Of a stretch of 64,000 nucleotides of DNA, positions 12,701-24,700 are shown piece by piece (position 1 is the stretch's first letter; every line of letters begins with the position of its first letter). Source of the stretch: Mixophyes australis (lineage: Eukaryota > Chordata > Amphibia > Anura > Limnodynastidae); the NCBI GenBank assembly GCA_036250195.1, contig JAVHZZ010000007.1, forward strand, positions 160,100,150-160,164,149. The letters are read 5' to 3'. The translations under genes were made by a program, and so were the position numbers. The notes beneath the pieces were generated by a model that was not told the origin of the DNA, did no database searches, and saw only the letters and a program-made list of their open reading frames with translations.

Positions 12701-15700
12701 GTATGTCTCCACACTCTATTCTCTAGATATATAGTGGTCAGATATCTGATAGTATGTCTCCACGCTCTATTCTCTAGGTATATAGTGGTCAGATATCTGG
12801 TAGTATGTCTCCACACTCTATTCTGTAGATATACAGTGGTCAGATGTCTGGTAGTGTCTCCACAGTCTATTCTCTAGGTATATAGTGGTCAGATATCTGG
12901 TAGTATGTCTCCACGCTCTATTCTCTAGGTATATAGTGGTCAGATATCTGGTAGTATGTCTCCACACTCTATTCTGTAGATATACAGTGGTCAGATGTCT
13001 GGTAGTGTCTCCACACTCTAATCTCTAGATATATAGTGGTCAGATATCTGGTAGTATGTCTCCACACACTATTCTCTAGGTATATAGTGGTCAGATATCT
13101 GGTAGTATGTCTCCACACTCTATTCTCTAGGTATATAGTGGTCAGATGTCTGGTAGTATGTCTCCACGCTCTATTCTCTAGGTATATAGTGGTCAGATAT
13201 CTGGTAGTATGTCTCCACACTCTATTCTCTAGGTATATAGTGGTCAGATATCTGGTAGTATGTCTCCACACTCTATTCTCTAGGTATATAGTGGTCAGAT
13301 GTCTGGTAGTATGTCTCCACACTCTAATCTCTAGATATATAGTGGTCAGATATCTAGTAGTATGTCTCCACACTCTATTCTCTAGGTATATAGTGGTCAG
13401 ATGTCTGGTAGTATGTCTCCACACTCTAATCTCTAGATATATAGTGGTCAGATATCTGGTAGTATGTCTCCACACACTAATCTCTAGGTATACAGTGGTC
13501 AGATATCTGGTAGTATGTCTCCACACTCTATTCTCTAGGTATATAGTGGTCAGATATCTGGTAGTATGTCTCCACACTCTAATCTCTAGATATATAGTGG
13601 TCAGATATCTAGTAGTATGTCTCCACACTCTATTCTCTAGATATATAGTGGTCAGATGTCTGGTAGTATGTCTCCACACACTAATCTCTAGGTATATAGT
13701 GGTCAGATATCTGGTAGTATGTCTCCACGCTCTATTCTCTAGGTATATAGTGGTCAGATATCTGGTAGTATGTCTCCACACTCTATTCTGTAGATATACA
13801 GTGGTCAGATGTCTGGTAGTGTCTCCACACTCTAATCTCTAGATATATAGTGGTCAGATATCTGGTAGTATGTCTCCACACACTATTCTCTAGGTATATA
13901 GTGGTCAGATATCTGGTAGTATGTCTCCACACTCTATTCTCTAGGTATATAGTGGTCAGATGTCTGGTAGTATGTCTCCACGCTCTATTCTCTAGGTATA
14001 TAGTGGTCAGATATCTGGTAGTATGTCTCCACACTCTATTCTCTAGGTATATAGTGGTCAGATATCTGGTAGTATGTCTCCACACTCTATTCTCTAGGTA
14101 TATAGTGGTCAGATGTCTGGTAGTATGTCTCCACACTCTAATCTCTAGATATATAGTGGTCAGATATCTAGTAGTATGTCTCCACACTCTATTCTCTAGG
14201 TATATAGTGGTCAGATGTCTGGTAGTATGTCTCCACACTCTAATCTCTAGATATATAGTGGTCAGATATCTGGTAGTATGTCTCCACACACTAATCTCTA
14301 GGTATACAGTGGTCAGATATCTGGTAGTATGTCTCCACACTCTATTCTCTAGGTATATAGTGGTCAGATATCTGGTAGTATGTCTCCACACTCTAATCTC
14401 TAGATATATAGTGGTCAGATATCTAGTAGTATGTCTCCACACTCTATTCTGTAGATATACAGTGGTCAGATGTCTGGTAGTGTCTCCACAGTCTATTCTC
14501 TAGGTATATAGTGGTCAGATATCTGGTAGTATGTCTCCACGCTCTATTCTCTAGGTATATAGTGGTCAGATATCTGGTAGTATGTCTCCACACTCTATTC
14601 TGTAGATATACAGTGGTCAGATGTCTGGTAGTGTCTCCACACTCTAATCTCTAGATATATAGTGGTCAGATATCTGGTAGTATGTCTCCACACACTATTC
14701 TCTAGGTATATAGTGGTCAGATATCTGGTAGTATGTCTCCACACTCTATTCTCTAGGTATATAGTGGTCAGATGTCTGGTAGTATGTCTCCACGCTCTAT
14801 TCTCTAGGTATATAGTGGTCAGATATCTGGTAGTATGTCTCCACACTCTATTCTCTAGGTATATAGTGGTCAGATATCTGGTAGTATGTCTCCACACTCT
14901 ATTCTCTAGGTATATAGTGGTCAGATGTCTGGTAGTATGTCTCCACACTCTAATCTCTAGATATATAGTGGTCAGATATCTAGTAGTATGTCTCCACACT
15001 CTATTCTCTAGGTATATAGTGGTCAGATGTCTGGTAGTATGTCTCCACACTCTAATCTCTAGATATATAGTGGTCAGATATCTGGTAGTATGTCTCCACA
15101 CACTAATCTCTAGGTATACAGTGGTCAGATATCTGGTAGTATGTCTCCACACTCTATTCTCTAGGTATATAGTGGTCAGATATCTGGTAGTATGTCTCCA
15201 CACTCTAATCTCTAGATATATAGTGGTCAGATATCTAGTAGTATGTCTCCACACTCTATTCTCTAGATATATAGTGGTCAGATGTCTGGTAGTATGTCTC
15301 CACACACTAATCTCTAGGTATATAGTGGTCAGATATCTGGTAGTATGTCTCCACGCTCTATTCTCTAGGTATATAGTGGTCAGATATCTGGTAGTATGTC
15401 TCCACACTCTATTCTGTAGATATACAGTGGTCAGATGTCTGGTAGTGTCTCCACACTCTAATCTCTAGATATATAGTGGTCAGATATCTGGTAGTATGTC
15501 TCCACACACTATTCTCTAGGTATATAGTGGTCAGATATCTGGTAGTATGTCTCCACACTCTATTCTCTAGGTATATAGTGGTCAGATGTCTGGTAGTATG
15601 TCTCCACGCTCTATTCTCTAGGTATATAGTGGTCAGATATCTGGTAGTATGTCTCCACACTCTATTCTCTAGGTATATAGTGGTCAGATATCTGGTAGTA

Positions 15701-18700
15701 TGTCTCCACACTCTATTCTCTAGGTATATAGTGGTCAGATGTCTGGTAGTATGTCTCCACACTCTAATCTCTAGATATATAGTGGTCAGATATCTAGTAG
15801 TATGTCTCCACACTCTATTCTCTAGGTATATAATGGTCAGATGTCTGGTAGTATGTCTCCACACTCTAATCTCTAGATATATAGTGGTCAGATATCTGGT
15901 AGTATGTCTCCACACACTAATCTCTAGGTATACAGTGGTCAGATATCTGGTAGTATGTCTCCACACTCTATTCTCTAGGTATATAGTGGTCAGATATCTG
16001 GTAGTATGTCTCCACACTCTAATCTCTAGATATATAGTGGTCAGATATCTAGTAGTATGTCTCCACACTCTATTCTCTAGATATATAGTGGTCAGATGTC
16101 TGGTAGTATGTCTCCACACACTAATCTCTAGGTATACAGTGGTCAGATATCTGGTAGTATGTCTCCACACTCTAATCTCTAGATATATAGTGGTCAGATA
16201 TCTAGTAGTATGTCTCCACACTCTATTCTCTAGATATATAGTGGTCAGATATCTGGTAGTATGTCTCCACACTCTATTCTCTAGATATATAGTGGTCAGA
16301 TGTCTGGTAGTATGTCTCCACACACTAATCTCTAGGTATACAGTGGTCAGATATCTGGTAGTATGTCTCCACGCTCTATTCTCTAGGTATATAGTGGTCA
16401 GATATCTGGTAGTATGTCTCCACACTCTAATCTCTAGATATATAGTGGTCAGATGTCTGGTAGTATGTCTCCACACACTAATCTCTAGGTATACAGTGGT
16501 CAGATATCTGGTAGTATGTCTCCACGCTCTATTCTCTAGGTATATAGTGGTCAGATATCTGGTAGTATGTCTCCACGCTCTATTCTCTAGATATATAGTG
16601 GTCAGATATCTGGTAGTATGTCTCCACAGTCTATTCTCTAGGTATATAGTGGTCAGATATCTGGTAGTATGTCTCCACACTCTATTCTCTTGGTATATAG
16701 TGGTCAGATATCTAGTAGTATGTCTCCACACACTATTCTCTAGGTATATAGTGGTCAGATATATGGTAGTATGTCTCCACACTCTATTCTCTAGATATAC
16801 AGTGGTCAGATGTCTGGTAGTATGTCTCCACACACTATTCTCTAGGTATATAGTGGTCAGATATCTGGTAGTATGTCTCCACACTCTAATCTCTAGATAT
16901 ATAGTGGTCAGATATCTGGTAGTATGTCTCCACACTTTATTCTCTAGGTATATAGTGGTCAGATATCTGGTAGTATGTCTCCACACTCTATTCTCTAGAT
17001 ATATAGTGGTCAGATGTCTGGTAGTATGTCTCCACACACTATTCTCTAGGTATACAGTGGTCAGATGTCTGGTAGTATGTCTCCACACTCTATTCTCTAG
17101 GTATACAGTGGTCAGATGTCTGGTAGTATGTCTCCACACTCTATTCTCTAGGTATACAGTGGTCAGATATATGGTAGTATGTCTCCACACTCTATTCTCT
17201 AGGTATACAGTGGTCAGATGTCTGGTAGTATGTCTCCACACACTATTCTCTAGGTATATAGTGGTCAGATATCTAGTAGTATGTCTCCACACACTATTCT
17301 CTAGGTATACAGTGGTCAGATATCTGGTAGTATGTCTCCACACTCTATTCTCTTGGTATATAGTGGTCAGATATCTAGTAGTATGTCTCCACACACTATT
17401 CTCTAGGTATATAGTGGTCAGATATATGGTAGTATGTCTCCACACTCTATTCTCTAGGTATACAGTGGTCAGATATCTGGTAGTATGTCTCCACACACTA
17501 TTCTCTAGATATACAGTGGTCAGATATCTGGTAGTATGTCTCCACACACTATTCTCTAGGTATATAGTGGTCAGATATCTAGTAGTATGTCTCCACACAC
17601 TATTCTCTAGGTATATAGTGGTCAGATATCTAGTAGTATGTCTCCACACTCTATTCTCTAGATATATAGTGGTCAGTTATATGGTAGTATGTCTCCACAC
17701 TCTATTCTCTTGGTATATAGTGGTCAGATGTCTGGTAGTATGTCTCCACACTCTATTCTCTAGATATATAGTGGTCAGATATCTAGTAGTATGTCTCCAC
17801 ACTCTATTCTCTAGATATATAGTGGTCAGATGTCTGGTAGTATGTCTCCACACTCTATTCTCTTGGTATATAGTGGTCAGATATCTAGTAGTATGTCTCC
17901 ACACTCTATTCTCTAGATATACAGTGGTCAGATATCTGGTAGTATGTCTCCACACTCTATTCTCTAGGTATATAGTGGTCAGATATCTGGTAGTATGTCT
18001 CCACACTCTATTCTCTAGGTATACAGTGGTCAGATATCTGGTAGTATGTCTCCACACTCTATTCTCTAGATATATAGTGGTCAGATATATGGTAGTATGT
18101 CTCCACACTCTATTCTCTTGGTATATAGTGGTCAGATTTCTGGTAGTATGTCTCCACACTCTATTCTCTAGATATATAGTGGTCAGATATATGGTAGTAT
18201 GTCTCCACACTCTATTCTCTTGGTATATAGTGGTCAGATATCTAGTAGTATGTCTCCACACTCTATTCTCTAGATATACAGTGGTCAGATATCTGGTAGT
18301 ATGTCTCCACACTCTATTCTCTAGGTATACAGTGGTCAGATGTCTGGTAGTATGTCTCCACACACTATTCTCTAGGTATATAGTGGTCAGATATCTAGTA
18401 GTATGTCTCCACACACTATTCTCTAGGTATACAGTGGTCAGATATCTGGTAGTATGTCTCCACACTCTATTCTCTAGATATATAGTGGTCAGATATATGG
18501 TAGTATGTCTCCACACTCTATTCTCTAGGTATACAGTGGTCAGATATCTGGTAGTATGTCTCCACACTCTATTCTCTAGATATATAGTGGTCAGATATAT
18601 GGTAGTATGTCTCCACACTCTATTCTCTTGGTATATAGTGGTCAGATATATGGTAGTATGTCTCCACACTCTATTCTCTAGATATATAGTGGTCAGATAT

Positions 18701-21700
18701 CTAGTAGTATGTCTCCACACTCTATTCTCTAGGTATATAGTGGTCAGATATCTAGTAGTATGTCTCCACACTCGATTCTCTTGGTATATAGTGGTCAGAT
18801 ATCTAGTAGTATGTCTCCACACTCTATTCTCTAGATATACAGTGGTCAGATATCTGGTAGTATGTCTCCACACTCTATTCTCTAGGTATACAGTGGTCAG
18901 ATGTCTGGTAGTATGTCTTTACACACTATTCTCTAGGTATATAGTGGTCAGATATCTAGTAGTATGTCTCCACACACTATTCTCTAGGTATACAGTGGTC
19001 AGATATCTGGTAGTATGTCTCCACACTCTATTCTCTAGATATATAGTGGTCAGATATATGGTAGTATGTCTCCACACTCTATTCTCTAGGTATACAGTGG
19101 TCAGATATCTGGTAGTATGTCTCCACACTCTATTCTCTAGATATATAGTGGTCAGATATATGGTAGTATGTCTCCACACTCTATTCTCTTGGTATATAGT
19201 GGTCAGATATATGGTAGTATGTCTCCACACTCTATTCTCTAGATATATAGTGGTCAGATATCTAGTAGTATGTCTCCACACATTATTCTCTAGGTATATA
19301 GTGGTCAGATATCTAGTAGTATGTCTCCACACTCTATTCTCTAGGTATATAGTGGTCAGATATCTAGTAGTATGTCTCCACACTCTATTCTCTAGGTATA
19401 TAGTGGTCAGATATCTGGTAGTATGTCTCCACACATTATTCTCTAGGTATATAGTGGTCAGATATCTAGTAGTATGTCTCCACACTCTATTCTCTAGATA
19501 TATAGTGGTCAGATATCTAGTAGTATGTCTCCACACTCTATTCTCTAGATATATAGTGGTCAGATATCTAGTAGTATGTCTCCACACTCGATTCTCTTGG
19601 TATATAGTGGACAGATATCTGGAGGTATGTGTCCATCATCTGGGCCTCATTTATAAGTCCATTTGTGGGGCAGACAAATGCTTTCATTTTTGGATTTGTC
19701 CGTATTTCAAACTTACGAACCTTTACGGCTGAAGTGGTGGAATGGGGGCAGGAAGTATATCTAGCAGAGTCCCCTGGAGATATGACCTAATGAGACGGAC
19801 ACACCTTCAGATGTGCCTCTTCGGAGGAGGTTATTTTGAGGGTACTGGAGATCTGGTTTATAGACACGCGGTGGTTATGATAATGATGATACCAGCAGAA
19901 CTGGCCGCTACTGTTTGTGTATTGATCCCTCCTGATAGTACTTTATTTGTTAGTGTCACAGCTATATTATGTCAAATTATGTCCATCATTTCCATTTGGA
20001 TTACTGCCGGAAAAAAATATTGCCATTGATTTATAAAGTGGTAAACAACGGATGTGGGTGTTTGTGTTTCATGACGTTTTAAATATAAAATGTGACATTC
20101 GTATCTATTGCTAACACAGTCAGGATTTCATTCTCTTTTGTAAAAGATATTTTCACACCTACATTTGCAAAATGTGTCCAACTCTAGGTAAATAGTGGTC
20201 ATAAATCTGGTGGTTATTTGCTGACAAATGTGAAAACATTTAGTTATTCTGTAACAAAATAAGCAAAATATTTGTCTGACAGTAGAAAAAAACCATTGTT
20301 ATTATAATTAGAGATTATTGAGTGGACACCTTACCAGGAAATACCAGTCACTGCCTTAACCCGCGTCTCTAATTACATAATCTGTGCTAAATATTTTTTT
20401 AGATATATTTTCATATGGCAAGTTCCAGTCCAAAAATGATGGCAACCAATGTTCTTAATTGTTACCAAAATATTTTCAACAGATGACAACTACACCGGGA
20501 TATTCAGACACAATGTAGTTCTTGGTGTTCAGACATCTGGGAATCAGCACTGTTTTTATGGTAAATGTCTTTCATTTTTGGGGGGCATGGCCTGGTGAGC
20601 AATGGAGTAGGATGCGTGTGTCTGAGCTCCTCAGCCCAAATATCCAAACTAAATATCCTCCAGCGGTGACAGCTGAGTTTAACTTACCTGGTCCTGTGCA
20701 GAATCCCCCTCTGCTTCTTCCGATCCAGGCTGAAGAGTTGGTGGCGGGTCAGGGCCGCTGCAGTGACCGGAGCTGTACTGAGAGCGGGAGTGCGGCGGCT
20801 GCAAGTGCTTGGCGGGGTCAGTGTCGGAGATGTCTGCAACGGAGAGTGTGGCATCTGGCTGGTCCACTGAGGCGGTCATTGGAGTGGGGAAGTAGCGGAC
20901 ATCTGGAGGCTGGTGGTGAAGGAGACATACAGAAGCGAGTATACCCGCCATTGTACGCCCCGCGGCGCCATCTTGGGAAGGTGCATGTCCGGAGAGAGGG
21001 CTTTTGTATGACTCCCTGCTGCTGCAGTTGTGAGTGCCTGAAATTTGCTAAGTACTAGAGCCTGCTGGTGAGGGAGTACGGAGTGCATGATTTGATGAAG
21101 TAGAGAGAATACAGTGGGCTGCTGAATTCTGAATATATACACTTTGGTTGACCCAGTAACCTGTATACAGCCCTATACTACACCCATTGCTATTCATAAG
21201 AGGGGTGTCATTATGGGTAAACACTCTACAAATGTTTCTGCGGCTAGCAGGCTGGAAAAGTATGCACGTTCTAACTCTGCTACAGCTGCGGGAGGAGCTT
21301 CTGCGTCTGAAGTGCAGGCATCCCAGTCTCCCAAAGATGCAGAGACGCCTGCTGATTCTACTCTTCAGGAAGTCCTGAAAGCCATTGCTGCCTCTGAAAA
21401 GAAGGTAATGGATAAAATGGGAGAGGTGCAGGTTGATCTGTCATTGATGCGGCAGGATTTTGAAAAGATCCGTGAGCGTGTGTCGGAGACAGAGGCACGC
21501 ATCTCCATTTTAGAGGATACTACAGTTCCTTTGCCACAGAAAGTTGCTGGACTGGAAGCTCAGATGGTGTCGGTTAGACAAAAAATGTCAGATATGGAGG
21601 GCCGCCTCAGACGCAGTAATGTGCGGCTGGTGGGTCTCCCTGAGAAGGCAGAAGGTGACACCCCGGAGACATTTCTGGAGAATTGGACGATCCAGGCATT

Positions 21701-24700
21701 CGGTAAAGAGGAGTTTACGGCCCAGTTTGCGGTGGAGAGGGCGCATTGGATTCCAGCTCAGAGGCCGCCTCCGGCTAAAATGCTACACTATAAAGACCGG
21801 GATGCTATTCTACGCCTGGCCCGGACCAAGGGCCCCTTAATGTATCAAAATCAAAGAGTGGCTGTATTTCCTGACTTCTCGGTGGATGCACAAAAGAGCA
21901 GAGCTCAGTTTATGCAGGTGAAGCGTCGCCTTCGTGAGATGCAGTTGCCGTATGCTATGCTTATCCCGGCTGGATTGCGTGTGGTTGCAGGTGGGACCAC
22001 TCATTTCTTTGGATCTCCGTCAGAGGCGACTATCTGGTTGGATAGGAGAGCTCCTGGAGGCCCCCGTCCGGACTGAAGATACCTTTGGTGACGTATTGAT
22101 CTCCTGGACTGAAATGATGATGTTAGAATTTGTATGTCCCAGATAGTTAAAATGTCTGAGACGCGCTCCGTGAATTGAGATGACGCTATTAAAGACTGTG
22201 TGCCTTTGATAGTTATAATGTTGGAAACTTGCTCCGTTAATGTATATCACCTGATTTATGTTTATATATAACTGAAATGCTGTGATTAATACTGTAGGCA
22301 TTTGGTTGCTTATGATAAGGTTAGCTATAAGGTGATATGATTAGAAACTACTGGATCTTATGGTTGGTGCTAATCGATTGGTTGGGTATGAAGGGTTAGA
22401 GGAATATTAGGGTGAATTTGTGGGCTGGGGAGCTCCCCTTGCTTCAAGGGTTGCGGTCTCCCTCTCCTTTTTTTCAGTGCATACGGGTATTTCCATAACT
22501 GTGTGGGGATAGGTGTGTGCGCTGTTTAGGGGGATGTGGGATAGTCATAAGGGGATCCTGGTATGTCTAAGTGTTGGCCCTTAAGAAACCGTGGGTTGGG
22601 TGGGCATACCATGCTACTCATACGGGTCATTCTAGAGGGGTATCTCTCCTTATACGTAAGAAAGTAAATTTTATTTTGGAAGTGGTGGAGTCGGACCCAT
22701 TAGGTCGATATGTTTTTGTGAGGGGCATTTTTTATTCTAAATGTATAAACCTACTGTCAGTTTATGTTCCCCCACTATAGTGGTGAGGTCCTAAAAAAGT
22801 GCAGTTATTTTATCTCTCTGTCTCCTGATACTCCAGTGATCTGCTGTGGGGATTTCAATAATGTGTTGGATTCTAATATTGATAGGTGGAGGGAGGTGGG
22901 GGACATTACACATGCTAAGAGATGTGTGGCGTCTGAGGCATCCGGCAGAGGTTTGTTTCTCCTGTTTTTCCACTTCATATAATGCTTTCTCCCGAATAGA
23001 TCTAGGACTTGTATCGAGGGAGCTACTGCCGGCTGTCTCTGATGTTGCATATTTGCCAAGGGGGATTTCAAATCATTCTCCATTGATATTAACAGTTGAA
23101 CTTAATGTTTCTCGAGGTCAAGCATTCTGGAGGCTTAACCCCTTTTGGTTGACATTATTACAGGATGGAAATACTTTAGAATCCCAATGGGAAGAGTACT
23201 TTGCTACTAATGTGGATACGGCAGCTCCGCCTCTCGTCTGGGATTCATTTAAAGCTTTTTTAAGAGGCTCCTTAATTAGAAGCATTAACTGTTTCAAGAG
23301 AGAGTCTAGGTTGAAAGGTGATAGATTGGAAAAAGAGGTTGTGAGGTTGGAGGAAGTATATCTCTCCTCTTGCGTGGCTTCTGATAGGATGGCTTGGTTA
23401 ACAGTACAGAGAGAATGGTCGGATTATTTGCTAGATAAATCAAGGCGTAAATTGCTATTTGCTAGGCACACTCAATACTTTGAAGCGGATAAGTGTGGTA
23501 GGTTTTTGGCTTATTAAGATAGGTCTGAAAGGGTGGCGGCTGTAGTGGCGGGGATTACAGATACTTTGGGTGTTGTGCATACCTTGACTGAAGAGATTAG
23601 TGATGTTTTCTATATATATTTCAAAGATGCTTATGCGTCAAGAGCTGAGTACTCAGATTTTGATTTAGACACGTATCTGGCAGCTGTTTCCATACCTGAA
23701 TTGAGCATAGATGGTAGAGAAAGTTTGGACCGGTCAGTCACTGATGAGGAGATTGTAGCTGCGATATCCTCGTTTCCAAATGGCAGGGCTCCGGGCATAG
23801 ATGGGATACCCATAGAGCTGTATAAGAAGCATCTGGGGTTCTTTGTGCCTCGCTTGAAAGACATGTTTACAAGCTTTAGAGATCAGGGGTGTGTGTCTCC
23901 GTCTATGTCTGAAGCCCTTATAGTTCTTATCCCTAACACAGGAAAGGATCCCTTGCTTCCAGAATCATACAGACCGATATCGTTACTGGCAACGGATATT
24001 AAGATTTTATCAAAAATTTTGACGACACGGTTGAACCGGGTGATCAGTGAGATTGTGCATCCTGATCAAACTGGTTTTATGCCGGGAAAATCTACGGCTA
24101 TAAATCTGCGTAGGCTTTTTTGCCATCTGCAGTTGCCCCATCCTGCGGAGGAGGAGGAGGCGGTGGTGGTGTCTTTAGATGCTGCTAGGGCCTTTGACTC
24201 TGTGGAGTGGAGGTACCTATGGGCGGTGCTGTTGAAATTTGGGTTTGGACCGGTTTTTATTCAGTGGATCAGACTTTTGTACTCTTGCCCTACAGCTAGA
24301 GTCTGTGTAAATGGCTTTATGTCCCGCCAGTTTGTTATGGGCAGAGGTACCAGACAGGGATGTCCCCTGTCCCCTGCTCTGTTTGCCCTTGCCATAGAGC
24401 CGTTGGCATGTATGATTAGAATGCAGTCAGATATTACTGGGTTAAGGATGGGGTGCAGGACGGACAAGATTGCCCTTTATGCAGATGATATGCTGCTTTT
24501 TTTGTCATATCCTGATAAATCATTGCCAAACTTACTTCATGTGGTCTCGGTGTTCGGTAGATACTCGGGACTTTTGATTAACTGGGATAAATCCAGTGTA
24601 ACTCCTATTAGGGGAACCTGCCCTACGGGCCAAGTTCTGCAGACTCCTCTTAAATGGACTCCGGTATTTAAATAACTTGGTATCTGGATTTCTAGTGATA

